From assembly GCA_002261155.1 (NCBI GenBank), contig NKXN01000043.1, forward strand, positions 1 through 64,000: a DNA stretch of 64,000 nt, read 5' to 3'. Origin of the DNA: Bacillaceae bacterium SAS-127. Lineage in GTDB: Bacteria; Bacillota; Bacilli; Bacillales; Domibacillaceae. Shown here one piece after another: positions 17,770-26,737 of the stretch. The position numbers and the translations under genes were made by a program. The notes beneath the pieces were generated by a model. It was given only the letters and a program-made list of their open reading frames with translations. It searched no databases and was not told the origin of the DNA. Numbering within the stretch: the first letter of the stretch is position 1; each line of letters begins with the position of its first letter.

Positions 17770-19080
17770 ATGGTGAAACCAGTAGTCGCCATTGTAGGGC
17801 GCCCGAATGTAGGGAAATCAACCATTTTCAACCGAATTGTCGGCGAAAGAATCTCAATCGTCGAAGATATTCCTGGTGTAACGAGAGATCGAATTTATAG
17901 TTCAGGAGAATGGTTAAATCAAGAGTTTAACCTTATTGATACCGGTGGAATTGATTTAGGAGATGAACCGTTTTTAGAGCAAATTCGCCAGCAAGCGGAA
18001 ATTGCGATTGAAGAGGCGGATGTGATCATCTTTTTAGCAAGTGGAAGAGAAGGTGTGACTTCAGCGGATGAAGAAGTGGCGAAAATTTTATACCGCTCCA
18101 AAAAGCCAGTTGTTCTCGCTGTCAATAAAGTAGACAACCCAGAAATGCGTAGCCAAATTTATGATTTTTATTCGTTAGGTTTTGGAGAGCCCTTTCCAAT
18201 CTCCGGTGCGCACGGAATCGGCTTAGGGGATATGTTAGATGACGTTATCGCTCATTTTCCTCAGATGGATGAAGAGGAGTACGCTCCCGATGTCATTAAG
18301 TTTTCTTTAATTGGTCGTCCGAATGTAGGAAAATCTTCTTTAGTGAATGCCTTACTAGGAGAAGAGCGTGTCATTGTTAGTGATGTTGCCGGAACGACGA
18401 GAGATGCGACCGATTCTCCATATACGTATGATGACCAAGAATATGTCATTATCGACACAGCCGGTATGAGGAAAAAAGGAAAAGTATACGAAACGACAGA
18501 GAAGTATAGTGTGCTACGCGCATTGAGAGCGATTGAACGATCAGATGTCGTTTTAGTTGTTATCAATGCGGAGGAAGGCATTCGAGAGCAAGACAAGCAT
18601 ATTGCTGGTTACGCTCATGAAGCCGGTCGTGCGGTGATTATCGTCGTCAATAAATGGGACGCGATTGAAAAAGATGAGAAAACGATGAAAGAATTTGAAC
18701 AAAACCTTCGTGGTCATTTCTTATTTTTAGACTATGCACCAATCGTCTTCTTATCTGCTAAAACAAAGAAAAGAGTTCATACGTTACTACCAGTCATTAA
18801 TCAAGCAAGTGAAAATCATTCTATGCGCGTACAATCAAGCGTGTTAAATGATGTGATTATGGATGCGGTAGCGATGAATCCTACACCGTCAGATAAAGGA
18901 AAGCGATTAAGAATTTATTATGCAACACAAGTAGCTGTTAAGCCGCCTACTTTTGTTGTTTTTGTGAATGAACCGGAGCTTATGCACTTTTCTTATGAAC
19001 GTTTCTTGCAAAATCGAATTCGTGAGGCGTTCGGCTTTGAAGGAACACCGATTCGCATTCTTTCTCGTGCCCGAAAATAA
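17770..19080 (+). CDS. der: Ribosome-associated GTPase Der (EngA)
   Basis: An essential double-GTPase for 50S subunit assembly. Two G domains are visible, with P-loops GRPNVGKST near residue 10 and GRPNVGKSS near 180, switch motifs DTGG and DTAG, and NKVD and NKWD specificity motifs; a KH-like domain ends the protein. ATG 17770 gives 436 residues, equal to B. subtilis EngA, with AAGG 9 bases upstream; an in-frame start at 17752 would add six residues. Confidence 0.96.
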   Translation: MVKPVVAIVGRPNVGKSTIFNRIVGERISIVEDIPGVTRDRIYSSGEWLNQEFNLIDTGGIDLGDEPFLEQIRQQAEIAIEEADVIIFLASGREGVTSADEEVAKILYRSKKPVVLAVNKVDNPEMRSQIYDFYSLGFGEPFPISGAHGIGLGDMLDDVIAHFPQMDEEEYAPDVIKFSLIGRPNVGKSSLVNALLGEERVIVSDVAGTTRDATDSPYTYDDQEYVIIDTAGMRKKGKVYETTEKYSVLRALRAIERSDVVLVVINAEEGIREQDKHIAGYAHEAGRAVIIVVNKWDAIEKDEKTMKEFEQNLRGHFLFLDYAPIVFLSAKTKKRVHTLLPVINQASENHSMRVQSSVLNDVIMDAVAMNPTPSDKGKRLRIYYATQVAVKPPTFVVFVNEPELMHFSYERFLQNRIREAFGFEGTPIRILSRARK

Positions 19081-19101
19081 CGAAAAGCTGGTGAATAAAA
19101 C

Positions 19102-20157
19102 ATGAAGAAAAAAGAGCAAATAGCTGTTATTGGAGCTGGAAGTTGGGGAACGGCTCTAGCTCTTGTGCTTGCGGATAATGGCCATGACGTTCGCCTATGG
19201 GCTCATAATTCAGCACGCATTCAAGAAATTAATGAGCAACATACGAATCATCAATATTTGCCTAATATTTCCCTTCCAACAAACATTGTTGGCTATCATT
19301 CTATGACAGAAGTGTTGGATGGGATTGATTTGATTGTTTTGGCAGTACCAACAAAAGCGATTCGAGAAGTGTTACAATCGATCCAACAACATCAACAACA
19401 ATCGCTAACTATAGTTCACGTTAGCAAGGGAATTGAACCGGATACGCTGCTGCGCATCTCTGAAATGGTTGAAGAAGAGATGCCGAAAGAGCTTTGTGAT
19501 GCAGTTGTCGTTTTATCTGGTCCTAGCCATGCGGAAGAAGTGAGTTTGCGTCACCCAACAACGGTGACGGTTTCCTCGAAACATATGGAGGCTGCCGGAA
19601 GGGTTCAAGATATTTTTATGAATCAACATTTTCGCGTATACACAAACTCTGACATCGTTGGAGTGGAAATTGGTGGGGCGTTAAAAAATATTATCGCTTT
19701 AGCCGCTGGAATCTCCGATGGTCTAGGTTATGGTGATAATGCGAAAGCGGCTTTAATCACGCGGGGATTAGCTGAAATTGCTCGATTAGGAACGAAAATG
19801 GGGGCAAGGCCATTGACATTCTCAGGGCTTACTGGCATCGGTGATTTAATTGTCACTTGTACGAGTGTTCATTCTCGCAATTGGCGAGCAGGAAACATGC
19901 TTGGTCAAGGGAAAAAGCTAGAAGAAGTGCTAGCCAACATGGGAATGGTCGTCGAAGGGGTTCGGACGACGAAGGCTGCGCGACAATTATCGGTAAAGTA
20001 CGGGGTGAATATGCCGATCACGGAAGCTCTTTATGGCATCTTATTCGAAGGACAAGATGCAAAATCAGCTGTTGATGAATTAATGGCTCGTATGAAAACA
20101 CATGAGATGGAAGATTTAGTGAATGTGTATGAAGATCGTCAATATGATGAAATATAG
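19102..20157 (+). CDS. gpsA: Glycerol-3-phosphate dehydrogenase [NAD(P)+]
   Basis: Reduces dihydroxyacetone phosphate to sn-glycerol 3-phosphate for phospholipid and teichoic acid synthesis. The dinucleotide motif [10 protein letters not shown] lies at residues 11-20; [16 protein letters not shown], the catalytic-lysine helix ([22 protein letters not shown] with conserved Lys) and GLTGIGDL follow in order. Length is 351 residues (345 in B. subtilis). It lies 21 bases after der and ends at a terminator. Confidence 0.96.
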   Translation: MKKKEQIAVIGAGSWGTALALVLADNGHDVRLWAHNSARIQEINEQHTNHQYLPNISLPTNIVGYHSMTEVLDGIDLIVLAVPTKAIREVLQSIQQHQQQSLTIVHVSKGIEPDTLLRISEMVEEEMPKELCDAVVVLSGPSHAEEVSLRHPTTVTVSSKHMEAAGRVQDIFMNQHFRVYTNSDIVGVEIGGALKNIIALAAGISDGLGYGDNAKAALITRGLAEIARLGTKMGARPLTFSGLTGIGDLIVTCTSVHSRNWRAGNMLGQGKKLEEVLANMGMVVEGVRTTKAARQLSVKYGVNMPITEALYGILFEGQDAKSAVDELMARMKTHEMEDLVNVYEDRQYDEI

Positions 20158-20239
20158 AGACGTTCGCTGAGTCAAAAGTAAGAAGTATTCCATATAATAT
20201 GGTGAGAAAGCCAGCTATACTAGGAAATGGCGGTCGAAT

Positions 20240-20276
20240 CAGCTGAGGCGGTGAAACAATCTGCTTCAGCTTTTTT
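20240..20276 (+). terminator. Intrinsic terminator after gpsA
   Basis: AGCTGAGGC pairs with GCTTCAGCT (one mismatch) and is followed by seven T residues; it lies 82 bases after the gpsA stop. Confidence 0.85.
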
Positions 20277-20368
20277 TGAAATGACTTTATTTTTTTCTTT
20301 TTTTTTATGGACAAGCCTTATTGAAGAAGGTTTTTAGCGAGTTCGCGGTCCAATTTAGTGGAGCATTA

Positions 20369-20377
20369 TGATATAAT
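20369..20377 (+). promoter_or_regulatory. Extended -10 promoter for yphE-yphF
   Basis: TGATATAAT is a perfect TGn-extended -10 box about 30 bases before the yphE start. No good -35 box is seen at 17 bases, which is usual for this class. Confidence 0.65.
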
Positions 20378-20407
20378 CAGGTCGATAACTGAAAGGGGTA
20401 GTGCCAG

Positions 20408-20611
20408 ATGTCAACAGCAATGTTAAATATGTGGATTTCTTTTGCCGGTATGGGACTGATGATTCTAGCCGTCATGATGATTTATTTGAGTCGTTATAAA
20501 ATAAAAAACAGCTTTTTTAAATTTATCTCTGCTATGTTGGCTTATGCTTGTTTGATGATCGGTGGAATGATTATGGTTTATATTGTGTTTAGTGGTCCAA
20601 CAGGAGCTTAG
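20408..20611 (+). CDS. yphE: Small membrane protein YphE (DUF2768)
   Basis: A 67-residue protein with two hydrophobic helices (about 5-27 and 37-61) joined by a short basic loop (SRYKIKNSFFK). It matches the Bacillus YphE/DUF2768 family in length and position, after gpsA and before yphF. AAAGGGG precedes the ATG. The function is unknown; conservation next to spoIVA in spore formers suggests, but does not show, a sporulation link. Confidence 0.85.
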   Translation: MSTAMLNMWISFAGMGLMILAVMMIYLSRYKIKNSFFKFISAMLAYACLMIGGMIMVYIVFSGPTGA

Positions 20612-20625
20612 GGGGAAGAGAGATC

Positions 20626-21333
20626 ATGAAAAAGTATCCAATCATCATTTTGTTAATTCTTGTTTCTTCCATTATGAGCGGCTGTATGTTTCCAGAAGAT
20701 CGGCTAGCGGCTAACCAGACGCCATATGAAGATCAAGTGCAATCCGTACAAACAGCGGTCAATCAATTTAAAGAGCAAAATGATGGACTATTACCGATTA
20801 AAAATAAAGAAGCAGATACACCGCTATATGAAAAATATCCGATTGATTTCAAAAAGCTTGCGCCGCAATTCATGGCAGAGCCACCTGGAAATGCCTTTGA
20901 ATCAGGAGGGATTTTTCAATATGTTCTAGTGAATGTAGAGGAAAATCCAACTGTTAAACTCATTGATTTAAGAATGGCGGAGCAACTTCGTGATATTCAA
21001 TTACGAATTAAATCGCATAAATACCCACCATATGATCAAGAAATCGCATCGAATGTGTATTCATTGAAGCATGACGAACTAGGTTACGAAGAAGAACCTT
21101 ATGTAGTCAGTCCTTATTCCAATAATAATTTACCGCTAGTGATTTCTGGTGATGGTCGAGTGTATGTCGATTATAGCAGTGAGTTGTATGCTGTGCTACA
21201 GAAATCTAAAGAGAAGCTTAAACAAGGAGAAGATATTCGTCCTTTACTTTATCAGGACTCTGTCATTGCTCCGGGCTTTTCCCTTCCTTATACAGTAGAT
21301 GAGAATAATGAGCCTGTGTTTATGGTGAAATAA
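20626..21333 (+). CDS. yphF: Lipoprotein YphF
   Basis: A 235-residue predicted lipoprotein: a short basic N-terminus, a hydrophobic helix and a lipobox ending IMSGC at Cys20. The mature part is hydrophilic and rich in Asn, Gln and Glu, with no motif I recognise. It is the orthologue of B. subtilis YphF by position (gpsA-yphE-yphF-spoIVA). It lies 14 bases after yphE and is followed by a strong terminator, so the two small genes form an operon. The function is unknown. Confidence 0.88.
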   Translation: MKKYPIIILLILVSSIMSGCMFPEDRLAANQTPYEDQVQSVQTAVNQFKEQNDGLLPIKNKEADTPLYEKYPIDFKKLAPQFMAEPPGNAFESGGIFQYVLVNVEENPTVKLIDLRMAEQLRDIQLRIKSHKYPPYDQEIASNVYSLKHDELGYEEEPYVVSPYSNNNLPLVISGDGRVYVDYSSELYAVLQKSKEKLKQGEDIRPLLYQDSVIAPGFSLPYTVDENNEPVFMVK

Positions 21334-21342
21334 TCGTATAGA

Positions 21343-21381
21343 AAAGAGTCTCCAATGCAACCGATTGGAGGCTCTTTTTTT
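21343..21381 (+). terminator. Strong intrinsic terminator after yphF
   Basis: AAGAGTCTCCAAT and ATTGGAGGCTCTT form a long stem with one wobble pair and a short loop, followed by a T run. Confidence 0.92.
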
Positions 21382-21398
21382 CTGCTTATCATTTTCAG

Positions 21399-21428
21399 TC
21401 ATATAAAAGAGGGACAACATCATACAAT
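21399..21428 (+). promoter_or_regulatory. Sigma-E promoter of spoIVA
   Basis: TCATATA (21399-21405) and CATACAAT (21421-21428) are 15 bases apart, matching the sigma-E consensus at all but one position. It lies about 60 bases before the spoIVA start, consistent with known mother-cell expression. Confidence 0.87.
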
Positions 21429-21487
21429 TTAATGTATGAGAAACGGGTTAATTGGAAACGTAAGCAATAAAGCAGGGAGGGAATCAA

Positions 21488-22966
21488 GTGGAAAAAACAG
21501 ATGTTTTTAAAGATATAGCGGAACGCACAGGAGGAGATATATATTTAGGTGTTGTAGGGGCTGTTCGAACAGGGAAATCAACGTTTATTAAGAAATTTAT
21601 GGAGCAGCTAGTGCTTCCGAAAATAGAAAACGAAGCAGAACGAGCTCGTGCGCTTGATGAACTGCCGCAAAGTGCAGCAGGAAAAACAATCATGACGACT
21701 GAACCTAAATTTGTGCCAAATCAGGCGATCTCCATTCAAGTAGATGATGGCCTTGATGTGAATATCCGACTTGTTGATTGTGTAGGATATGTGATCCCAG
21801 AAGCAAAAGGATATGAAGATGAAAATGGGCCTAGAATGATTAACACTCCTTGGTTTGAAGAGCCGATTCCATTTCATGAAGCAGCGGAAATAGGCACTCG
21901 TAAAGTGATTCAGGAGCATTCTACGATTGGTGTAGTGATTACTACAGATGGTACCGTCGGCGAGATTTCTAGAGAGAATTATTTAGATGCAGAAGAGCGA
22001 ATTATCGCGGAATTAAAGGAAGTTGGGAAACCGTTTATTATGATAGTCAACTCCGCTAGGCCGTTTCATCCAGAAACAGACCAATTAAGAGACAGCTTAA
22101 TAGAAAAATATGATATTCCCGTTCTGTCGATGTCTGTTGAAAGTATGAGAGAAACTGATGTGATTAATGTGCTTAGAGAAGCATTATTTGAATTCCCGGT
22201 TCATGAAGTGAATGTGAACTTACCAGGTTGGGTTATGGTATTAAAAGATAATCACTGGCTTCGAGGGCATTATCAAGAGGCTATTAAAGAAACCGTGCAG
22301 GATATTAAACGCCTTCGCGATGTAGATCGCATTGTTCAGCAATTCGATGATTATGAATTTATTGAAAGTGCAGGGTTAGCGGGAATGGATATGGGGCAAG
22401 GTATCGCAGAAATTGATTTATTTGCGCCGGATGAATTGTATGATCAAGTATTAAAAGAAATCGTAGGAGTCGATATCCGCGGGAAGGACCACTTGCTTGA
22501 ATTGATGCAAGATTTTGCGAACGCTAAAAGGGAATATGACCAAGTGTCGGATGCGTTAAGTATGGTGAAACAGACTGGTTATGGTGTGGCTGCGCCTTCT
22601 CTTGAAGATATGAGTCTTGATGAACCGGAAATTATTCGTCAAGGATCTCGGTTTGGAGTTCGATTAAAAGCAGTTGCTCCATCTATTCATATGATTAAAG
22701 TCGATGTAGAGTCTGAGTTTTCGCCTATCATCGGAACGGAGAAACAAAGCGAAGAGCTTGTTCGCTATTTAATGCAAGACTTTGAAGATGATCCATTATC
22801 CATTTGGAATTCCGATATATTTGGTCGAAATTTAAGCTCGATTGTAAGAGAAGGAATTCAAGGGAAATTAGCGTTAATGCCGGAAAATGCAAGGTATAAA
22901 TTGAAAGAAACGTTAGAGCGAATCATTAACGAAGGTTCAGGGGGGATGATCGCTATTATTTTATAA
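21488..22966 (+). CDS. spoIVA: Spore morphogenetic ATPase SpoIVA
   Basis: The base layer protein of the spore coat; it polymerises on the forespore surface using ATP hydrolysis. The 492-residue protein has a Walker A motif GAVRTGKST at residues 24-32 (K30), followed by the TRAFAC-type domain and a long C-terminal region. The end, SGGMIAIIL, is the hydrophobic C-terminus needed in B. subtilis for membrane targeting through SpoVM. Translation starts at GTG behind GGGAGGG. Length equals the B. subtilis protein. Confidence 0.97.
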   Translation: MEKTDVFKDIAERTGGDIYLGVVGAVRTGKSTFIKKFMEQLVLPKIENEAERARALDELPQSAAGKTIMTTEPKFVPNQAISIQVDDGLDVNIRLVDCVGYVIPEAKGYEDENGPRMINTPWFEEPIPFHEAAEIGTRKVIQEHSTIGVVITTDGTVGEISRENYLDAEERIIAELKEVGKPFIMIVNSARPFHPETDQLRDSLIEKYDIPVLSMSVESMRETDVINVLREALFEFPVHEVNVNLPGWVMVLKDNHWLRGHYQEAIKETVQDIKRLRDVDRIVQQFDDYEFIESAGLAGMDMGQGIAEIDLFAPDELYDQVLKEIVGVDIRGKDHLLELMQDFANAKREYDQVSDALSMVKQTGYGVAAPSLEDMSLDEPEIIRQGSRFGVRLKAVAPSIHMIKVDVESEFSPIIGTEKQSEELVRYLMQDFEDDPLSIWNSDIFGRNLSSIVREGIQGKLALMPENARYKLKETLERIINEGSGGMIAIIL

Positions 22967-22977
22967 ATATATTGATG

Positions 22978-23018
22978 CCCAGACTCTCTACTAAAGGAGG
23001 GTCTGCTTTGTATTTTTT
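22978..23018 (+). terminator. Probable terminator after spoIVA
   Basis: CAGAC(T)CTC and GGAG(G)GTCTG form an imperfect stem followed by a broken T run (CTTTGTATTTTTT). It is weaker than other terminators here. Confidence 0.55.
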
Positions 23019-23059
23019 AACTAAAGATGAAAGAAAGCTTAAAACTTAAGGGATTCTGC

Positions 23060-23088
23060 TTGATAAGCCATTTCTTATGTGATAATCT
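23060..23088 (+). promoter_or_regulatory. Candidate sigma-A promoter of hbs
   Basis: TTGATA (23060-23065) and TAATCT (23083-23088) are 17 bases apart, about 145 bases before hbs. B. subtilis hbs is known to have more than one promoter; a second weaker candidate lies near 23120-23150. The 267-base gap between spoIVA and hbs holds nothing else I can identify. Confidence 0.45.
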
Positions 23089-23233
23089 TTTAACAGAATT
23101 AATGTAGAAACATTGATTTGATAGCTTTTTTTTAGTTTTATGTATAGAATTAGAAAAAATAGCTTACTAATGAAAGTAATGGATTTAAATACAAAACTTT
23201 CGTTTAATATCCCCTTGGGAGGAGGTGAATGGC

Positions 23234-23506
23234 ATGAATAAAACAGATTTAATTAATCAAGTTGCAGAAGCAGCTGAACTTTCTAAAAAAGATGCGACTA
23301 AAGCGGTTGAGGCCGTTTTTGATGCCATCCAAAACACGTTAGCAAACGGCGATAAAGTTCAATTGATCGGTTTCGGTAACTTCGAAGTGCGTGAACGTTC
23401 TGCTCGTAAAGGACGCAATCCTCAAACAGGTGAGGAAATTGAAATCGCTGCTAGCAAAGTACCTGCGTTTAAACCAGGTAAAGCATTGAAAGATGCGGTA
23501 AAATAA
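23234..23506 (+). CDS. hbs: DNA-binding protein HU (HBsu)
   Basis: The essential nucleoid protein that bends and compacts DNA. The 90-residue protein has the full HU fold: N-terminal helices ([20 protein letters not shown]), the saddle [21 protein letters not shown], with the DNA-intercalating Pro in RNPQTG, and the C-terminal helix ending KALKDAVK. The start is ATG 23234, with GGGAGGAGGTG immediately upstream; the in-frame ATG nine bases earlier lies inside that ribosome site. Codon use is strongly biased, as expected for a very abundant protein. Confidence 0.97.
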   Translation: MNKTDLINQVAEAAELSKKDATKAVEAVFDAIQNTLANGDKVQLIGFGNFEVRERSARKGRNPQTGEEIEIAASKVPAFKPGKALKDAVK

Positions 23507-23527
23507 TTACATAGCCTGTTGGCTAAT

Positions 23528-23555
23528 AGGAGACCTCACAAAGGTCTCCTTTTTT
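23528..23555 (+). terminator. Strong terminator after hbs
   Basis: AGGAGACC and GGTCTCCT form a perfect 8-pair stem with a 7-base loop followed by six T residues. Confidence 0.92.
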
Positions 23556-23562
23556 AATAGGG

Positions 23563-23852
23563 CGCCTTCTGCTTTTCGAATGTCCAGCTCCAGGCGCTAT
23601 CGGCTCGAGGTCAAAAGCCAATCCGTCCAAAAGGTTAAAGAACAACCTTTCAGTCGGCTCGTCTTTTGCTTGTCGCCGATGGGCAAGCGCCTTCTGCTTT
23701 TCGAGTTGTCCAGCTCTAGGCGCCAGCGACTAGTGTACTTCCACGATCCTCCTTGCGATAAGTCAATATCGATTCACTATGTTCATCGTGTTCCCTTTAT
23801 CTCGATCGGATCGTTCCAGTCCATACGTCGCTAAACGGCGCCTTCTGCTTTT
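23563..23852 (+). repeat. Dispersed intergenic repeat, locus 1 (modules A, A' and B)
   Basis: Nearly all the gap between the hbs terminator and folE is repeat DNA. Module A (23581-23702) begins TGTCCAGCTCCAGGCGC and ends GCGCCTTCTGCTTTT. It matches the reverse complement of 59732-59853 over the same 122 bases with about nine differences by eye. A partial, diverged copy (A') follows from about 23705. Module B (about 23791-23852; ATCTCGATCGGATCGTTCCAGTC... ) matches the reverse complement of 59859-59922. An apparent 84-codon frame through it has no ribosome site or family resemblance. The family is common in Bacillaceae intergenic regions; its function is unknown. Confidence 0.85.
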
Positions 23853-23962
23853 CTGTGTTCACACACTTCTCTTTGATGTGGTTGTTGGGTTGTGCTAATA
23901 TTTATATTGTTATAGTGTAAATGAATATTTTATTTAACGTGGATGGAGAGGGTTGTATAGAT

Positions 23963-24529
23963 ATGGCTGAAGTAAATCGTGCTCAAATTGAGGAAGCAGT
24001 TAGATTGATATTAGAAGCAGTAGGGGAAGATCCGAACCGTGAAGGTCTTTTAGATACGCCTAAACGGGTAGCGAAGATGTATGAAGAGGTCTTTTCTGGT
24101 TTAAATAAAGATCCGAAAGAATATTTTGAAACGGTTTTTGGGGAAGACTATGAGGAATTGGTCTTAGTTAAAGATATTCCTTTTTATTCGATGTGTGAGC
24201 ATCATCTTGTGCCTTTCTTTGGTCATGCTCATGTGGCTTATTTTCCTAAAAACGGAAAGGTTACAGGGTTAAGTAAGTTAGCGCGTGCGGTGGAAACAGT
24301 CGCGAGACGTCCGCAATTGCAGGAGCGTATTACTTCTGAAGTGGCTGATGCGATTATGGATACACTTGAGCCGCATGGCGTGATGGTTGTAGTTGAGGCG
24401 GAGCATATGTGCATGGCGATGCGCGGAGTGAAAAAACCTGGTTCTAAAACGGTAACGACGGCTGCTCGAGGGAAGTATGCGGATGATGTGCACGCTCGTT
24501 CCGAATTGTTACAATTAATCAAGGCTTAA
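23963..24529 (+). CDS. folE: GTP cyclohydrolase I
   Basis: Converts GTP to dihydroneopterin triphosphate, the first step of folate synthesis. The 188-residue protein has the zinc and active-site motifs [10 protein letters not shown] near residue 77, [19 protein letters not shown], and [11 protein letters not shown] with the second zinc Cys. ATG 23963 gives a start ([14 protein letters not shown]) that aligns with B. subtilis MtrA; a 14-codon in-frame extension is unlikely. It forms a two-gene operon with mtrB, as in B. subtilis. Confidence 0.96.
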   Translation: MAEVNRAQIEEAVRLILEAVGEDPNREGLLDTPKRVAKMYEEVFSGLNKDPKEYFETVFGEDYEELVLVKDIPFYSMCEHHLVPFFGHAHVAYFPKNGKVTGLSKLARAVETVARRPQLQERITSEVADAIMDTLEPHGVMVVVEAEHMCMAMRGVKKPGSKTVTTAARGKYADDVHARSELLQLIKA

Positions 24530-24551
24530 GAAGAGGAAGGTATGATGAAGC

Positions 24552-24782
24552 ATGAAGCTAAACCAAGCTGATTACATCATGATTCGCGCGCTTGAAGATG
24601 GTGTGAATGTGATCGGGTTAACGAGAGGATCAGACACACGCTTTCATCACTCGGAAAAACTAGACCGTGGTGAAGTGATGGTTGCTCAATTCACAGAGCA
24701 TACTTCTGCCATTAAAGTTCGTGGCAAAGCTGAAATTGTGACAAGTTTTGGACAAATGGAAAGCGGAAGTGTGAAAGAATAG
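24552..24782 (+). CDS. mtrB: Tryptophan RNA-binding attenuation protein TRAP
   Basis: A 76-residue protein nearly identical in plan to B. subtilis MtrB (75 residues), which forms an 11-subunit ring that binds tryptophan and G/UAG repeats in trp leader RNA. Conserved elements include [24 protein letters not shown] and [11 protein letters not shown], covering the tryptophan- and RNA-binding Lys/Arg residues. It lies 22 bases after folE. The trp operon, normally between aroH and hisC about 7 kb away, is missing from this window, so TRAP's targets must lie elsewhere. Confidence 0.96.
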   Translation: MKLNQADYIMIRALEDGVNVIGLTRGSDTRFHHSEKLDRGEVMVAQFTEHTSAIKVRGKAEIVTSFGQMESGSVKE

Positions 24783-24905
24783 ACTGGGGTAAGCAGAAGG
24801 CAATGATCATGCTGGGCTTCTCTACTAACGTCAACATATAGTATCCCCTTAGTAGTATTTAGGCTATATCAAGACGGTGGAGGAGGCTAGCTCTTTTATA
24901 TTTAT

Positions 24906-25051
24906 CCCGCATTAACGGGCTGTAAGACCTCATCTTAATATGACAGAAGAAGTACGGACATGTAGAAGGGGGATCAACAGCCCGTAAACGCCCGATTAGT
25001 TCAACTAACAATCAGTGGGAGAAAGAAAAAAACCACTGATCGAAGTTTCAC
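24906..25051 (+). mobile_element. Structured 150-base repeat resembling a non-autonomous IS200/IS605-type element
   Basis: This lies in the 426-base gap between mtrB and hepS. It starts right after TTTAT (24901-24905) and is followed at once by another TTTAT (25052-25056). Inside, CCCG and CGGG flank CATTAA. ACGGGCTGT (24915-24923) pairs with ACAGCCCGT (24977-24985), TTAGTTcAACTAA is a small palindrome, and ATCAGTGG (25011-25018) pairs exactly with CCACTGAT (25033-25040). A subterminal hairpin and a pentamer at both boundaries fit IS605 ends or a TnpB guide-RNA-like scaffold. No coding capacity exists. I recognise similar sequence from other Bacillus genomes but cannot verify it here. In the rest of the gap (24783-24905) I see nothing. 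Confidence 0.5.
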
Positions 25052-25126
25052 TTTATCCACAGATGGTTAGAAACAATTTTTATCTGTTTAATTTACTGAC
25101 ATCTGTTCGTATTTAGTTAGTAAGTG

Positions 25127-25135
25127 TGGTATAAT
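25127..25135 (+). promoter_or_regulatory. Extended -10 promoter of hepS-menG-hepT
   Basis: TGGTATAAT is a perfect extended -10 box about 75 bases before hepS. The -35 region is poor. Confidence 0.6.
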
Positions 25136-25208
25136 ATTGCTTGTTTTATAGCATGATGAAATGATAATGATACATAATAAAAAGAAACGGGATTAAGGGG
25201 TTAAGACG

Positions 25209-26009
25209 ATGACTGAATGGCTAGAACAAAAAGCATTAATTGAACAAGAGGTGCAATATAAACTTTCCGTCCCTTATTTGCGAAAGTATATCGACAAGCC
25301 GGATATTGACGAAACTCGTCTGATGATCTTAATGTTTCCATTTAATAGAGAATGCTTGTCAACCTCTGAAACAAAACAATATATTACAACTGCCACGCTA
25401 ATTCAAATCGCTCTTGATACCCATGAAAAAGTGACAGCTTCTTCAAGTGATATTTTGAAAGAACAACAACTAACCGTATTGGCTGGGGATTATTTTAGTG
25501 GTTTGTATTATCAAATTCTTGCTGATTTGAATGATGTTCATATGATTCGAACGCTTGCGGATGCAGTAAAAAGTATTAATGAAAATAAAATAGCTTTATA
25601 TCAAAATGAACGATATTCGGTGGAATCGATTATGGATAGCGTTTATAAAATAGAGACTGAAATTGTAGAGAGGTTTTATCGATTCTTCAATGTTCAACAT
25701 CTTTTTTCAGGGGTTTCGCACGTGCTGTTTGTCAAAAGGTTATTGAAAGAAAAGGAAGCCTTTCTTTCAGGTGAAAAAGCCATTATTATGGATTCACTTA
25801 AACAGCTGAAGTTTCCTGAAGTTAAAGGGTCGCTTTCAATGGAACAGCAGCGAAGTCTTTTTCAACTTTGCGAAGAATATATTATGAAAGCACGAGCAGC
25901 TGTCGAACGAACAATGAATACAGAGTTTGCTCATGAACCGATCCTTCATCTTTTCGAAAGAATGTCAATAGAGTTTTTTGGGAATAAAACTTATGTGGAA
26001 GAAGGGTAA
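25209..26009 (+). CDS. hepS: Heptaprenyl diphosphate synthase component I (HepS)
   Basis: The small regulatory subunit that works with HepT to make the C35 side chain of menaquinone-7. The 266-residue, mainly helical protein lacks DDxxD motifs, as expected for component I. Recognisable features are the N-terminal LIEQEVQYKLSVPYLRKYIDKP and the segment LAGDYFSGLYYQILADLNDVHMIRTLA near residue 95. First gene of hepS-menG-hepT (4-base gap to menG), the same order as B. subtilis. Confidence 0.93.
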   Translation: MTEWLEQKALIEQEVQYKLSVPYLRKYIDKPDIDETRLMILMFPFNRECLSTSETKQYITTATLIQIALDTHEKVTASSSDILKEQQLTVLAGDYFSGLYYQILADLNDVHMIRTLADAVKSINENKIALYQNERYSVESIMDSVYKIETEIVERFYRFFNVQHLFSGVSHVLFVKRLLKEKEAFLSGEKAIIMDSLKQLKFPEVKGSLSMEQQRSLFQLCEEYIMKARAAVERTMNTEFAHEPILHLFERMSIEFFGNKTYVEEG

Positions 26010-26012
26010 ATA

Positions 26013-26720
26013 ATGCAACAATCGAAGGAAGAAAGAGTACATGGGGTCTTTGAGAAGATTTCGAGTAATTATGACCATATGAATTCTTTAATCAGCTTTC
26101 AACAGCATAAACGCTGGAGAAATGATACGATGAAACGGATGGCGGTCGAAAAAGGGGCTAAGGCTCTCGACGTATGTTGCGGAACAGGGGATTGGACGAT
26201 GGCCCTTGCTGAAGTTGTCGGAGAAGAAGGGAAAGTCGTTGGGCTTGATTTCAGTCATAATATGCTAGAGGTCGGTCGCGAAAAAGTGAAAGCGTCTCGT
26301 TTACCTCAAGTAGACATGATTCAAGGGAATGCGATGGAGCTTCCATTTGAGGATAATACATTTGATTATGTGACCATCGGCTTTGGATTGCGCAATGTCC
26401 CAGATTACATGCATGTTTTGAAAGAAATGAATCGAGTGCTAAAACCGGGTGGCATGGCGGTATGTCTTGAAACTTCTCAGCCGACGATGATTGGTTATCG
26501 CCAGCTATACTTTTTATATTTCCGCTTTATTATGCCGATGTTCGGCAAGTTATTTGCGAAAAGTTACCAAGAATATTCTTGGTTGCAAGAATCTGCGCGC
26601 GACTTCCCTGGCATGAAGGAGCTAGCTCGTATGTTTGAACAGGCAGGATTGGTTAATGTTAGCTACAAGTCTCATACCGGCGGAGTAGCAGCAACCCATA
26701 TTGGTTATAAACAAAAGTAA
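26013..26720 (+). CDS. menG: Demethylmenaquinone methyltransferase
   Basis: Carries out the last step of menaquinone synthesis, methylating demethylmenaquinone with S-adenosylmethionine. The 235-residue protein has the UbiE/MenG signature: [17 protein letters not shown] at the N-terminus, the SAM-binding [11 protein letters not shown] near residue 50, [10 protein letters not shown], and GFGLRNVPD. Located between hepS and hepT. Also called menH or ubiE in Bacillus. Confidence 0.96.
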   Translation: MQQSKEERVHGVFEKISSNYDHMNSLISFQQHKRWRNDTMKRMAVEKGAKALDVCCGTGDWTMALAEVVGEEGKVVGLDFSHNMLEVGREKVKASRLPQVDMIQGNAMELPFEDNTFDYVTIGFGLRNVPDYMHVLKEMNRVLKPGGMAVCLETSQPTMIGYRQLYFLYFRFIMPMFGKLFAKSYQEYSWLQESARDFPGMKELARMFEQAGLVNVSYKSHTGGVAATHIGYKQK

Positions 26721-26737
26721 ATAAGTTGGGTGAAAAC

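Noticed and set aside
23580-23834. 84-codon open frame downstream of hbs
   Set aside because: It lies wholly inside the dispersed repeat, has no ribosome site, and its inverted copy at 59732 is not kept as a coding frame.
25053-25061. A perfect DnaA box (TTATCCACA) just after the structured element upstream of hepS
   Set aside because: A single 9-base match is expected about twice by chance in 64 kb on both strands, and no cluster of boxes or unwinding region is nearby.
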